A stretch of DNA of 64,000 nucleotides from Candidatus Gallimonas merdae (GCA_904419525.1 CAJFRT010000005.1:1-64000), one strand, 5' to 3'. Positions 45,051 through 55,368 are shown, numbered from the stretch's first letter. Numbers and translations are program-made. Notes: a model not told the origin generated them from the letters alone.

Positions 45051-45512
45051 TTACAGCGCCAGCCCCAGGATCGCCCACAGGACGACGGCCCAGAGGATGA
45101 GCCCCCAGATGCCGCATTTTCCGCAGGTGCGCGCAAGGGCGGGTTTTCCCTTGTACATGGCAAAGTAGCATGCGATGCCCGCGGGGAAGACGATCAGTGA
45201 AAGCGCCTTCCAGCCGAGCAGGGCGGCGTCCGAAAAAGTCGCCTTGAACCACGGGCCGATCGATTTGTAAAATTCCGTCGCTTCGTGCCTGTCCACGGCG
45301 AAGCCGAGCCCGAGGAAGAGCACCGCGACGACGAGATACAGCCAGGAAAGCCCGAACGTGCCGCTTGCGTTCGTACACAGATTCATGACGATGAGAATGA
45401 GTCCGACGCTCAGGAAAAAGGAGACGTCGTGTTCTGAATAGTTGGCAAGGTATGCATAAAAGATGAGCATGAATACCAACAGGACCAGCGTGATAACGCT
45501 CAGTGCAGCCAT
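45051..45512 (-). CDS. multi-pass membrane protein of unknown function
   Basis: 153 aa with about four TM; SD GGGGGG upstream of ATG on minus strand. Confidence 0.7.
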   Translation of the reverse strand: MAALSVITLVLLVFMLIFYAYLANYSEHDVSFFLSVGLILIVMNLCTNASGTFGLSWLYLVVAVLFLGLGFAVDRHEATEFYKSIGPWFKATFSDAALLGWKALSLIVFPAGIACYFAMYKGKPALARTCGKCGIWGLILWAVVLWAILGLAL

Positions 45513-45687
45513 TTTGATTCCCCCCGAAAGATTGACTTTTCTCCATTATAATACACCTTTTTTCACTTGTCAAGACAAGCGGTGAAATTTCCGTGAAAAA
45601 ACCGGACGCGTATGCGGGCACGGTTTTGCGCATGCTGCGCATATGATGGGGCGACTGCCCTTTCCGGGCAGAGGGGGGATCGTACGA

Positions 45688-46470
45688 ATGCAATGGTTTC
45701 TGGCTCTGGACGCATGGCTGCAGGCGCTCATCGCCTCCCTTGTCATGTACGCGATGACTGCGCTGGGTGCGGCCTGCGTGTTTCTTTCAAAGCGTCCCAA
45801 AGAGGGCGTTTTAACGGTTCTGCTCGGCGCGTCCGCGGGGATCATGATTGCCGCCAGCTTTTTTTCTCTGCTCCTGCCCGCGATCGAGGCGGACGGGACG
45901 CTCCCCGCATACGTCACGGTGACGGTCGGCTTTCTGCTGGGCGGGGCGTTTATCGTCGGAAGCGATCTGCTGCTGTCGCGCACGCAGCGCTCCTTCCGCA
46001 CCATCGGCGACAAGCGGACGGCGCTTCTGTATTTCGCCGTCACGCTGCACAACGTGCCGGAGGGCATGGCGGTCGGGGTGGCCTTTGCCGCGGGAGCGGG
46101 GCTGGCGGCTTCGGACGGCGCGGCGCTCGCCGGTCTTCTGCTCGCGCTGGGCATCGCCGTACAGAATTTCCCGGAGGGCATGTGCGTCGCTTTCCCCATG
46201 CGCGCAAGGGGCATGTCTCCCGTGCGCAGCTTTCTGTTTGCGCAGGGGTCCGGCGCCGTCGAGGTCCCCGCCTGCGTGCTCGGTGCGCTTGCGGCAAGCG
46301 CGGTCGGGAGTCTTTTGCCGTGGGCGCTCGCGTTTTCTGCGGGCGCAATGGTGGCGGTCGTCTGCTCGGAACTCATTCCCGAGTGCTTCTCCGGGAACAA
46401 GACGCTCGCCACGGCGGGGGTCGTGGTGGGGTTCTGCCTCATGATGGTGCTGGACGTTGCGCTCGGATAG
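45688..46470 (+). CDS. ZIP-family metal transporter
   Basis: LHNVPEGMAVGVAF, AVQNFPEGMCVAFPM. Confidence 0.85.
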   Translation: MQWFLALDAWLQALIASLVMYAMTALGAACVFLSKRPKEGVLTVLLGASAGIMIAASFFSLLLPAIEADGTLPAYVTVTVGFLLGGAFIVGSDLLLSRTQRSFRTIGDKRTALLYFAVTLHNVPEGMAVGVAFAAGAGLAASDGAALAGLLLALGIAVQNFPEGMCVAFPMRARGMSPVRSFLFAQGSGAVEVPACVLGALAASAVGSLLPWALAFSAGAMVAVVCSELIPECFSGNKTLATAGVVVGFCLMMVLDVALG

Positions 46471-46505
46471 CGTATAATCTTGCGCGTTTGCGCCATATTG
46501 GAGGT

Positions 46506-47345
46506 ATGAAAGCGCGGAAAAATACGGAAAAAACGGAAACAAAAGGGAAAAAGAACACGCGGACGGCAATCATCGTGGGGGCGTCATCGGGCATCGGCAG
46601 GGAGACGGCGCTCCGCCTTGCCGCGCGCGGGGATACGGTGTTCAATCTGTCGCGCACCGCAGCAAAGCCGCCCGTGCGCACCGTCACGGCGGACGCCTCG
46701 GAGGAGGGCGCGCTCACGCGGGCCGTGGAAAACATTTGCAAGGAGACGGGCGGGCTCGATCTGCTCGTCTACTGCGCGGGGTATTCCTGCCTGGCTCCCG
46801 TCGCATGCGCCAGGAGCGAAGATTACCGGTATCTGTTCGAGGTCAACTATTTCGGCGCGGTAGAGGCGCTGCGCGCCGCGGCGCCCTTTCTGGAAAAGCG
46901 GGGCGGGCGCGCGGTGCTCGTGGGCTCGATGGGCGGGGAGCTGCCCATTCCGTACGACGGGTTTTACTGCGCGTCCAAGGCGGCTCTTTGTATGCTCGCG
47001 CGGGAGACGGACATGGAGTGGCGCAGCCGCGGCGTGCGCGTGAGCGCGCTGCTCCCCGGCGGGACGGCGACGGGCTTTACGGACAAGCGCACCGTCTACA
47101 GCGAAGAGGAGAGCGAGACCTATTTCCTGGCGCTGCGCAGGAGCGGCGCGGCGCTTGCCAACATCGAGCAGGGCGGCATGAATCCTTCCCTGGTCGCGGA
47201 CGCCGTGATCAGGCTCGCCGGGCGCCGCAATCCGCCCGCGGTCGCGGCGGCCGGCGGAAAGAATATCTTTGTGCGGGCGGTCGCGCGCATGATGCCCGAA
47301 CGCGTCACGGACTGGGCGGTGCGGCGCAAGTTCAACCAGCGCTGA
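46506..47345 (+). CDS. short-chain dehydrogenase/reductase
   Basis: AIIVGASSGIGRETA, YDGFYCASKAAL. Confidence 0.88.
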   Translation: MKARKNTEKTETKGKKNTRTAIIVGASSGIGRETALRLAARGDTVFNLSRTAAKPPVRTVTADASEEGALTRAVENICKETGGLDLLVYCAGYSCLAPVACARSEDYRYLFEVNYFGAVEALRAAAPFLEKRGGRAVLVGSMGGELPIPYDGFYCASKAALCMLARETDMEWRSRGVRVSALLPGGTATGFTDKRTVYSEEESETYFLALRRSGAALANIEQGGMNPSLVADAVIRLAGRRNPPAVAAAGGKNIFVRAVARMMPERVTDWAVRRKFNQR

Positions 47346-47408
47346 AAGGTTCCGTCCGCGCGCGGGGGCGCCGAATGCGAAATTCGTACAAAAAAGCCCC
47401 CGTAACGC

Positions 47409-47438
47409 TTGACGGGGAGGCAGGACGTTTGCTATAAT
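47409..47438 (+). promoter_or_regulatory. purine operon promoter
   Basis: TTGACG-18-TATAAT. Confidence 0.75.
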
Positions 47439-47444
47439 ATTGTC

Positions 47445-47492
47445 ATGAAAAAGGCAGCTCTGTCCTGCCGTATACGGCAGATGAATGATTGA
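47445..47492 (+). CDS. putative leaderless leader peptide MKKAALSCRIRQMND
   Basis: ATG 6 nt after TATAAT; 15 codons then TGA; followed by short hairpin and T7. Confidence 0.4.
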   Translation: MKKAALSCRIRQMND

Positions 47493-47520
47493 TCGCAAAG
47501 ACTCTGGAGTCGGTTTTTTT
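47453..47520 (+). promoter_or_regulatory. purE leader with mutually exclusive hairpins and terminator-like T-tract
   Basis: GGCAG(47453)/CTGCC(47465)/GGCAG(47476) alternative pairings; palindrome CTGCCGTATACGGCAG; GACTCTGGAGTCGG-TTTTTTT. Confidence 0.45.
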
Positions 47521-47597
47521 CGCATAGAAAGAAACTGCTCTTTTTCATTTTTTCGGAAAAAGCGGCGGGCGGCGCCCGCGTTACGGAGGTTTACGCT

Positions 47598-48092
47598 ATG
47601 AAGAAAGTTGCAGTGATCATGGGGAGCGACAGCGATCTCCCCGTCGTGGAAAAGGCGTTTTCCGTGTTCGAGGAATACGGCGTGCCCTATGAAGTCCACG
47701 TCTATTCGGCCCACCGCACGCCCGTGGAGGCGCGCATGTTCGCCCAGAACGCGGCGGACGAGGGGTTCGGGGCGATCATCGCGGCGGCGGGAAAGGCCGC
47801 GCACCTGGCGGGATCGCTCGCGGCGAACACAGTGCTGCCCGTCATCGGGATCCCCGTCAAGAGCTCCACGCTCGACGGCCTGGACGCGCTCTTGTCCACC
47901 GTTCAGATGCCCTCCGGCATTCCCGTGGCGACGGTGGCGATCGACGGCGCGCAGAACGCCGCGCTGCTCGCAGTGCAGATCCTTGCCGTCTCGGACGAAA
48001 AACTGCATGAAAAACTCATGAATTCCCGCCGTGCGGCGACGGAAAAGGTGCTCAAAAAGGACGCCGAGATCGCCGCAAAATACAACAGGTAA
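47598..48092 (+). CDS. purE: 5-(carboxyamino)imidazole ribonucleotide mutase
   Basis: VAVIMGSDSDLPV, VYSAHRTP, AAAGKAAHLAG. Confidence 0.97.
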   Translation: MKKVAVIMGSDSDLPVVEKAFSVFEEYGVPYEVHVYSAHRTPVEARMFAQNAADEGFGAIIAAAGKAAHLAGSLAANTVLPVIGIPVKSSTLDGLDALLSTVQMPSGIPVATVAIDGAQNAALLAVQILAVSDEKLHEKLMNSRRAATEKVLKKDAEIAAKYNR

Positions 48093-48125
48093 ATCTTTTA
48101 CAGGAAGAAAAAAGGAGATAAAGCT

Positions 48126-48845
48126 ATGGAAACCGAAAAGACCGTTCAGCTCTACGAGGGCAAGGCGAAAAAAGTGTACGCGACGACGGACGAGAATCTG
48201 TGCATCGTCTCGTATAAGGACGACGCGACCGCGTTCAACGGGCTCAAAAAGGGTACGATCGCAGGCAAGGGCGTCGTGAACAACCGCATGACCAACCTCT
48301 TGATGCAGCTTCTCGAAAAGGCAGGCGTTCCCACCCATTTCGTCAAAGAACTCTCCGACCGCGACACGCTTGTCAGAAAAGTGAAGATCGTTCCGCTGGA
48401 AGTCATTATCCGCAATGTCTCCGCGGGTTCGTTCGCCAAGCGCTACGGCGTGGAGGAAGGGATCGTGTTCGACGAGCCCACCATCGAGTTCTCCTATAAG
48501 AACGACGATCTGGGCGACCCGCTCATCAACTCCTATCATGCGCTTGCGCTGAAGCTCGCGACCAAGGAGGAGATCGAAACGATCAAAAAGTATGCGTTCA
48601 AGGTGAACGAGGTCCTGAAAGCATATTTCCTGCATCTCGGGGTCAAGCTCATCGACTTCAAGCTCGAGTTCGGACGGCTTGCGGACGGCACCATCGTGCT
48701 TGCGGACGAGATCTCGCCCGATACCTGCCGTTTCTGGGACGCAAAGACCAACGAAAAGTTGGACAAGGACAGATTCCGCCGCGATATGGGCGGCGTCGAG
48801 GACGCGTACGCCGAAATTTTCAAGCGCGTCACGAAAGGGGAGTAA
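48126..48845 (+). CDS. purC: SAICAR synthase
   Basis: [38 protein letters not shown]. Confidence 0.97.
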   Translation: METEKTVQLYEGKAKKVYATTDENLCIVSYKDDATAFNGLKKGTIAGKGVVNNRMTNLLMQLLEKAGVPTHFVKELSDRDTLVRKVKIVPLEVIIRNVSAGSFAKRYGVEEGIVFDEPTIEFSYKNDDLGDPLINSYHALALKLATKEEIETIKKYAFKVNEVLKAYFLHLGVKLIDFKLEFGRLADGTIVLADEISPDTCRFWDAKTNEKLDKDRFRRDMGGVEDAYAEIFKRVTKGE

Positions 48846-48851
48846 CGGTCT

Positions 48852-50318
48852 ATGGAGCATGAGATCCACGAGGAGTGCGGCGTATTCGGCATCTTTGCGC
48901 CCGAGGCGCAGAACGTCGCGTCCACCGCGTATTATGCCCTGTTCGCCCTGCAGCACAGGGGGCAGGAATCGGCCGGGATCGTCGTCAACAACGACGGCGT
49001 GTTCTCTTCGTACAAGGACGTGGGCCTTGTCAACGACGTGTTCACGCCCGAAGTGCTTGCAAAGCTGGGCCTTGGGAACATGGCGATCGGCCATGTGCGC
49101 TACGGCACCACGGGCACGAGCGGCCGGGAAAACGCGCAGCCCATCGTCGTCAATCACCTGAAGGGGAACATGGCGCTTGCCCACAACGGCAACCTCATCA
49201 ACGCCACGGAGCTCCGGGAGGAGCTGGAGAACGACGGCTGCATCTTCCACACGACGTCGGATACCGAAGTGATCGCCTACGTCATCACGCGCGAGCGCGT
49301 CAAGGTGCGTTCCATTGAAGAAGCCGTCCTTGCGGCCATGGACAAACTCAAGGGCGCCTATTCGCTCGTCGTCATGTCGCCCTCCAAGCTGATCGCGGCG
49401 CGCGATCCGTTCGGATTCCGCCCGCTGTGCCTGGGCAAGCGCGACGACGGCAGCTGGCTGGTCGCCTCCGAGTCGTGCGCCCACAATGCGGTGGGCGGAC
49501 ACAAGGTGCGCGAGATCGAGCCGGGGGAGATGGTCGTCATCACAAAGGACGGCGTCCGCAGCGACACCTCGCACTGCGGCGGGAAAAAGGCCTTCTGCGT
49601 GTTCGAGTATTTCTACACCGCCCGGCCCGATTCGGAGATCGACGGCTGCTATGTGCACGATGCGCGCAAGCGTGCGGGCGCGTTCCTGGCGGAAAAGTAC
49701 AAGATCGATGCAGACATCGTCATCGGCGTTCCCGATTCGGGGCTGGACGCGGCGCTCGGCTATGCGCAGGCGTCCGGGATCCCTTACGGCATCGGATTCA
49801 TCAAGAACAAGTATATCGGCAGAACGTTCATCGCGCCCGATCAGAAGGTGCGCGAGGACCGCGTCAAGATCAAACTCAACGTCATTGCCTCGGCGATCCG
49901 CGGCAAGCGCGTCATTCTGGTGGACGACTCCATCGTCCGCGGCACGACGAGCGCGCGCATCGTCCGGCTTCTGCGCGAGGCCGGCGCAACGCAGGTGCAT
50001 TTCCTGTCCTCCGCGCCCAAGTTCCTCAATCCCTGCTATTACGGCACGGACATCGATTCGCGAGACAATCTGATCGCCTGCCACCATACGACGGAGGAGA
50101 TCGCCCGGATCATCGGCGCGGATTCCGTCGGGTATCTCGACATCGAGCACGCAAGGCATCTTGCGGGCGGGGACGGTTCGGGATTCTGCTGCGCCTGCTT
50201 TGACGGCGTATACCCGACCGAGATCCCCAAAGAGCCCGGCAAGGACCGCTTTGAGCGCCCGATTTCGGGCCGGCCGATCAGTGAAAACCCCAAATTCCGG
50301 AAAAATCAGGAGAGCTGA
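48852..50318 (+). CDS. purF: amidophosphoribosyltransferase
   Basis: ECGVFGIFAPEA, RYGTTGTSGRENAQPI, VILVDDSIVRGTTS. Confidence 0.97.
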   Translation: MEHEIHEECGVFGIFAPEAQNVASTAYYALFALQHRGQESAGIVVNNDGVFSSYKDVGLVNDVFTPEVLAKLGLGNMAIGHVRYGTTGTSGRENAQPIVVNHLKGNMALAHNGNLINATELREELENDGCIFHTTSDTEVIAYVITRERVKVRSIEEAVLAAMDKLKGAYSLVVMSPSKLIAARDPFGFRPLCLGKRDDGSWLVASESCAHNAVGGHKVREIEPGEMVVITKDGVRSDTSHCGGKKAFCVFEYFYTARPDSEIDGCYVHDARKRAGAFLAEKYKIDADIVIGVPDSGLDAALGYAQASGIPYGIGFIKNKYIGRTFIAPDQKVREDRVKIKLNVIASAIRGKRVILVDDSIVRGTTSARIVRLLREAGATQVHFLSSAPKFLNPCYYGTDIDSRDNLIACHHTTEEIARIIGADSVGYLDIEHARHLAGGDGSGFCCACFDGVYPTEIPKEPGKDRFERPISGRPISENPKFRKNQES

Positions 50319-50321
50319 CGC

Positions 50322-51356
50322 ATGGATAAGAGTTATTCGGACAGCTACAAGGCCGCCGGCGTGGACATCACCGCCGGATACAAGGCGGTGGAGCTCATGA
50401 AAAAGCACGTTGCCCGCACCATGCCCGAAGGCAGGGCGGACATCGGCGGCTTCGGCGGCCTGTTCCCCCTGGACATGGCCGGCATGAAGGAGCCCGTGCT
50501 CGTCTCCGGTACGGACGGCGTGGGCACCAAGATCAAGCTCGCTTTCCTCATGGACAAGCACGACACGGTGGGTATCGACTGCGTCGCCATGTGCGTCAAC
50601 GACATCGTCTGCTGCGGCGCAAAGCCGCTCTTCTTCCTCGACTATATCGCCTGCGGCAGGAATTTCCCCGAAAAGATCGCCTCGATCGTAGGCGGCGTTG
50701 CCGAGGGCTGCGTGCGCGCCGGCTGCGCGCTCATCGGGGGCGAAACGGCGGAACATCCCGGCCTCATGCCCGAGGAGGAGTACGACCTGGCGGGCTTTGC
50801 CGTGGGCGTTGTGGACAAGTCCGAAGTCATTGACAATACGGCCATGAAAGAGGGGGACCTGATGCTTGCGCTCCCCTCGTCCGGCGTTCATTCCAACGGT
50901 TTTTCGCTCGTCAGAAAGGTGCTTGACGTCGAAAACTGCGATCTTACGGCGCCCGTTGCGGAACTGGGCGGCAAGGGGCTGGGCGAAACGCTGCTGACGC
51001 CCACGGAGATCTATGTGAAACCCGTCCTCGCGCTGCTGAAAGAGGTGACCGTCAGGGGCATCTCGCACATCACGGGCGGCGGATTCTATGAAAACATGCC
51101 GCGCTCGATCCCCAAGGGGCTGGGTGTCCTGATCGACAGAGGCGCCGTGCGCGTGCCGCCCATCTTCGGGCTCATTCAGAAGCGGGGCAATATCTCCGAA
51201 CACGACATGTTCAACACATTCAACATGGGCGTCGGAATGAGCGTCGTCGTCGCGCGGGAGGACGCAGTGCGGGCGATCGACGTCCTCAAAGCCAACGGTG
51301 TGGACGCATACATCATCGGCAAGATCGTGCGCGGAGACGGGGTGACGCTCGTATGA
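50322..51356 (+). CDS. purM: phosphoribosylformylglycinamidine cyclo-ligase
   Basis: [45 protein letters not shown]. Confidence 0.97.
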   Translation: MDKSYSDSYKAAGVDITAGYKAVELMKKHVARTMPEGRADIGGFGGLFPLDMAGMKEPVLVSGTDGVGTKIKLAFLMDKHDTVGIDCVAMCVNDIVCCGAKPLFFLDYIACGRNFPEKIASIVGGVAEGCVRAGCALIGGETAEHPGLMPEEEYDLAGFAVGVVDKSEVIDNTAMKEGDLMLALPSSGVHSNGFSLVRKVLDVENCDLTAPVAELGGKGLGETLLTPTEIYVKPVLALLKEVTVRGISHITGGGFYENMPRSIPKGLGVLIDRGAVRVPPIFGLIQKRGNISEHDMFNTFNMGVGMSVVVAREDAVRAIDVLKANGVDAYIIGKIVRGDGVTLV

Positions 51357-51967
51357 ACAAGATCCGCGTCGCCGTCCTGTGTTCGGGCGGCGGCACCAAT
51401 TTACAGGCGATCCTGGACGCGCAGGCTGCCGGAACGATCGCTTCGGGAGAGGTCTCCCTCGTCGTATCGGACAACGCTTCGGCCTATGCGCTCGAACGCG
51501 CGAAAGCGGCGAAAGTTGCAACGTTCGTCGCCGACAAAAAGCAGTTTCCGGACAGGCGCGTGCGGGAGGAGTTGATCTCCGCCGCGCTCGAAGAGCGGGG
51601 GATCGGGCTTGTCGTCCTTGCGGGCTTCATGACCATTCTCAGCGAGGCGTTCACAAAAAAGTACGACATGCGCATGATCAACGTGCATCCGTCGCTCATT
51701 CCCAGTTTCTGCGGCCCCGGATTTTACGGGCTGAAAGTGCATGAGGCCGCGCTGGCGCGCGGCGTCAAGGTGACGGGCGCGACGGTGCACTATGTCAACG
51801 AGGTCTGCGACGGCGGACCCATCATCGCGCAGAAAGCCGTGTGTGTGGAGGAGGGCGACACGCCCGAAACGCTGCAAAAGCGCGTCATGCGCGAAGCCGA
51901 ATGGGTGATCCTGCCCCGGGCGGTGGAACTGGTATGCGGACGGCTTCTGTCCCGGGAGAAATCCTGA
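51353..51967 (+). CDS. purN: phosphoribosylglycinamide formyltransferase
   Basis: [36 protein letters not shown]. Confidence 0.96.
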   Translation: MNKIRVAVLCSGGGTNLQAILDAQAAGTIASGEVSLVVSDNASAYALERAKAAKVATFVADKKQFPDRRVREELISAALEERGIGLVVLAGFMTILSEAFTKKYDMRMINVHPSLIPSFCGPGFYGLKVHEAALARGVKVTGATVHYVNEVCDGGPIIAQKAVCVEEGDTPETLQKRVMREAEWVILPRAVELVCGRLLSREKS

Positions 51968-52012
51968 GGGCGGATCTCTGAAAATCAAGCAAATGAGTAA
52001 GGAGCAATCGGT

Positions 52013-52732
52013 ATGAGTTACGTAAGAAAGAGTATGAAGCGCGCGCTCGCGGGCAATTCCTATCCCGGCCGCGGCATTGTCATCGGCAAGAGCTCGGACG
52101 GAAGAAAGGCGATGTTTGCCTACTTCATCATGGGCAGAAGCGAGAACAGCCGCAACCGCGTGTTTGTGGAGGAAGGGGAGAACGTCACCATCTATCCGTT
52201 TGATGAAAGCAAGGTGGAGGACCCTTCCCTCATCATCTATTCGCCCGTCAAGAGGGTCGGCGACGACATCATCGTCACCAACGGCGACCAGACGGACACC
52301 ATCGAAGAATACCTGAACATGGGCAAGTGCTTCCGCTGCGCGCTGAATACGCGCAAGTTCGAGCCGGACGCTCCCAACTACACGCCGCGCATCAGCGGGA
52401 TCCTGCATCTCAAGCGCGGGTCCTTCACGTACGAGATGTCCATTCTCAAGAGCGCGGACGGCAAGGGCGAAAAGTGCAACCGCTTTACATTCGACTATGA
52501 GCCCGTCAACGGGACGGGACATTTCCTGCACACGTACGAAAAGGACGGCTCGCCGCTGCCCACGTTTACGGGGGAACCCGAACGCGTGTGCATTCCCAAC
52601 GACGTCCATGCGTTCGCCCGCGAGATCTGGGAAAATCTCAACGCGGACAACAGGATCTCCCTCTACTGCCGCGCCGTTACGCTCAGGACGTGGCAGGAAG
52701 AGAGCGTCCTGATCAACAAATACACGAAATAA
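52013..52732 (+). CDS. purO: IMP cyclohydrolase, PurO type
   Basis: NSYPGRGIVIGKSSDGRKAMFAYFIMGRSENSRNR, TNGDQTDTI, PNYTPRISG; lacks the MGS-type PurH cyclohydrolase domain. Confidence 0.82.
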   Translation: MSYVRKSMKRALAGNSYPGRGIVIGKSSDGRKAMFAYFIMGRSENSRNRVFVEEGENVTIYPFDESKVEDPSLIIYSPVKRVGDDIIVTNGDQTDTIEEYLNMGKCFRCALNTRKFEPDAPNYTPRISGILHLKRGSFTYEMSILKSADGKGEKCNRFTFDYEPVNGTGHFLHTYEKDGSPLPTFTGEPERVCIPNDVHAFAREIWENLNADNRISLYCRAVTLRTWQEESVLINKYTK

Positions 52733-52820
52733 TCCGAAGCATTGACCCGGCCCGCGCCGCCATGCCGGCGGGAACAGGGCCGGAAAATTTTCCCCGAGGG
52801 GGACCATCAGGAGCATAGCG

Positions 52821-54005
52821 ATGAATGAATTTCAGTTAAAATACGGCTGCAACCCCAACCAGAAGCCCGCGCGCATCTTCATGGCCGACGGAAGCGATCT
52901 TCCCGTCGAGATCCTGAACGGCAGGCCGGGCTACATCAACTTTCTCGACGCGTTCAATTCCTGGCAGCTCGTCAGAGAGCTGAAGGAGGCGACGGGCATG
53001 TGCGCCGCCACCAGCTTCAAGCATGTCTCGCCCACGTCGGCGGCGGTCGGGAAAAAACTTTCCCCCGCGCTCAAAAAAGCCTGCTTTGTGGACGACATCG
53101 GGGGGCTGGACGACTCTCCGCTCGCCTGCGCCTATGCACGGGCGCGCGGAACGGACAGAATGTCCTCTTTCGGCGACTGGATCGCGCTCTCCGACGAGTG
53201 CGACGAGGTGACCGCGCGCATCATCGCGCGCGAGGTGTCCGACGGCATCATCGCGCCCTCCTATTCCCCCAAGGCGCTTGAGATCCTGAAGGGGAAAAAG
53301 AAGGGGACGTACAACATTGTCAGGATCGACCCTTCCTATGTTCCCGCCGAGATCGAGCGCAAGCAGGTGTTCGGCATCACGTTTGAACAGGGGCGCAACA
53401 ACTACAAGATCGACCGCGCCACGCTTTGCAATATCGTGACAAAGAACAAGCAGCTTCCCGAGGACAAGGCGGTCGACCTCATCATCTCGCTCATCACGCT
53501 GAAGTATACGCAGTCCAACTCCGTCTGTTTTGCGGCGGACGGACAGGCGATCGGCGTGGGCGCGGGACAGCAGTCGCGCATTCACTGCACCCGCCTTGCG
53601 GCGCAGAAGGCGGATCTCTGGCACCTCCGCCAGCACGAAAAAGTGCTCTCGCTGCAGTTTGCCGAAGGGGTGGGCAGGCCGGAAAAGAACAACATCATCG
53701 ACCTGTATCTCTCCGACGATGCCGATGAAGTGCTTGCCGAGGGCGCATGGCAGAAGAACTTCGCCGTCCGTCCCGAGCCCTTCACGCGCGAGGAGAAAGC
53801 GGCATACCTTGCCACGATCAGCGGCGTTTCGCTGGGAAGCGACGCATTCTTCCCCTTCTCGGACAACATCGAACGGGCCTTCAGAAGCGGCGTGACGTAC
53901 GTCGCGGAGCCGGGCGGTTCGGTGCGCGACGATCTGGTCATCGAGGCGGCGGACAATCACAATATGGTGATGGCGTTCACGGGCATGCGCCTGTTCCATC
54001 ACTGA
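52821..54005 (+). CDS. AICAR formyltransferase (PurH AICARFT domain only, stand-alone)
   Basis: KYGCNPNQKPA, SFKHVSPTSAAVG, YTQSNSVCFAADGQAIGVGAGQQSRIHCTRLA, PGGSVRDDLVIEAAD. Confidence 0.9.
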   Translation: MNEFQLKYGCNPNQKPARIFMADGSDLPVEILNGRPGYINFLDAFNSWQLVRELKEATGMCAATSFKHVSPTSAAVGKKLSPALKKACFVDDIGGLDDSPLACAYARARGTDRMSSFGDWIALSDECDEVTARIIAREVSDGIIAPSYSPKALEILKGKKKGTYNIVRIDPSYVPAEIERKQVFGITFEQGRNNYKIDRATLCNIVTKNKQLPEDKAVDLIISLITLKYTQSNSVCFAADGQAIGVGAGQQSRIHCTRLAAQKADLWHLRQHEKVLSLQFAEGVGRPEKNNIIDLYLSDDADEVLAEGAWQKNFAVRPEPFTREEKAAYLATISGVSLGSDAFFPFSDNIERAFRSGVTYVAEPGGSVRDDLVIEAADNHNMVMAFTGMRLFHH

Positions 54006-54019
54006 GGACAAGAGGATAC

Positions 54020-54065
54020 CGCGCAAACCCGCATTCGTATGCGGGTTTGCGCGACAGCTTTTTTT
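54020..54065 (+). terminator. strong intrinsic terminator inside the pur gene cluster
   Basis: 15-bp perfect stem CGCGCAAACCCGCAT-tcgt-ATGCGGGTTTGCGCG, then ACAGC-TTTTTTT. Confidence 0.8.
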
Positions 54066-54093
54066 CAAACCCGTACACAGGAGACTTACAGGA

Positions 54094-55368
54094 ATGGATA
54101 TACTCGTCATAGGCGGCGGCGGAAGAGAGCATGCCGTCATCAAGGCGCTTAAAAAGAGCAGACGTGCAGGAAAAATCTATGCGCTTCCCGGTAACGGCGG
54201 CATCGCGCGGGACGCGGAATGCGTTCCGGTCAAGGCAACGGACATTGCGGGCATCACGGAGTTTGCGCGCACGCACAGGGTGGATTTTGCGGTCGTCACG
54301 CCCGACGATCCGCTGGTCCTCGGGTGTGTGGACGCGCTCGAAGCGGCCGGCGTTCCCTGTTTCGGCCCGACCGCAGACGCCGCGATCATCGAGGGAAGCA
54401 AAGTCTTTTCCAAGAACCTGATGAAAAAGTATGGCATTCCCACGGCGGCAAGCGAGACGTTCACCGACCCTGCCGCCGCGCTCGCCTACCTGAAAGGGGC
54501 AAACTATCCCACCGTCATCAAGGCGGACGGCCTTGCGCTCGGCAAGGGCGCGGTCATCGTAAACAGCTTTGAAGAAGCGGAAAAGACCGTCAATGAAATG
54601 ATGGTGGAGCGCGTATTCGGCGCGAGCGGCGACAGGATCCTTGTGGAGGAGTTCCTGACCGGCCCCGAAGTTTCGGTGCTCTCCTTTACGGACGGAAAGA
54701 CCGTCGTTCCCATGGTCTCCTCCATGGACCACAAGCGGGCAAAGGACAACGACGAGGGCCTGAACACGGGCGGCATGGGGACGGTCGCGCCCAATCCGTA
54801 CTATACGGAAGAGATCGCCGGGACTTGCATGGAAACCATCTTCCTGCCCACGATCCGCGCGATGAACGCCGAGGGCCGCACGTTCAGGGGGTGCCTTTAT
54901 TTCGGGCTGATGCTCACGAAGGACGGCCCCAAGGTCATCGAATACAACTGCAGGTTCGGCGATCCCGAAACGCAGGTCGTCCTGCCTCTCCTTAGAAGCG
55001 ACCTTCTGGAGATCATGCTCGCCGTGCGCGGCGGGTGCCTCAGGGAGGACATGGTCCGCTTCCGGAAGGGCGCCGCCTGCTGCGTCGTGCTGGCTTCGGA
55101 GGGCTATCCCAAAAAGTACGACACGGGGTTTGCCGTTTCGCTCCCCGAGACGGGCCCGGACGAGGACATCTATATCGCGGGCGCAAAGCTGGAGAACGGG
55201 AAACTGGTCACGTCCGGCGGCAGGGTGCTCGGCGCCGTCGCAACGGCGGACAGCCTGAAAGAGGCCGTCGGCCGCGCCTACGCCCTTGCGGATAAAATTC
55301 ACTTTGAAAACGCCTATATGCGCAGAGATATCGGAAAGCGTGCGCTGGCGGCCTTGGAGGACAGATAA
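54094..55368 (+). CDS. purD: phosphoribosylamine-glycine ligase
   Basis: GGGGREHA, DGLALGKGAVI, EFLTGPEVSVL. Confidence 0.97.
   Translation: MDILVIGGGGREHAVIKALKKSRRAGKIYALPGNGGIARDAECVPVKATDIAGITEFARTHRVDFAVVTPDDPLVLGCVDALEAAGVPCFGPTADAAIIEGSKVFSKNLMKKYGIPTAASETFTDPAAALAYLKGANYPTVIKADGLALGKGAVIVNSFEEAEKTVNEMMVERVFGASGDRILVEEFLTGPEVSVLSFTDGKTVVPMVSSMDHKRAKDNDEGLNTGGMGTVAPNPYYTEEIAGTCMETIFLPTIRAMNAEGRTFRGCLYFGLMLTKDGPKVIEYNCRFGDPETQVVLPLLRSDLLEIMLAVRGGCLREDMVRFRKGAACCVVLASEGYPKKYDTGFAVSLPETGPDEDIYIAGAKLENGKLVTSGGRVLGAVATADSLKEAVGRAYALADKIHFENAYMRRDIGKRALAALEDR

Noticed and set aside
46584-51521. 1645-aa minus-strand ORF across SDR and purE-purM
   Set aside because: Antisense shadow of well-supported plus-strand genes in a GC-rich genome; Arg/His/Asp-rich translation without domain motifs.
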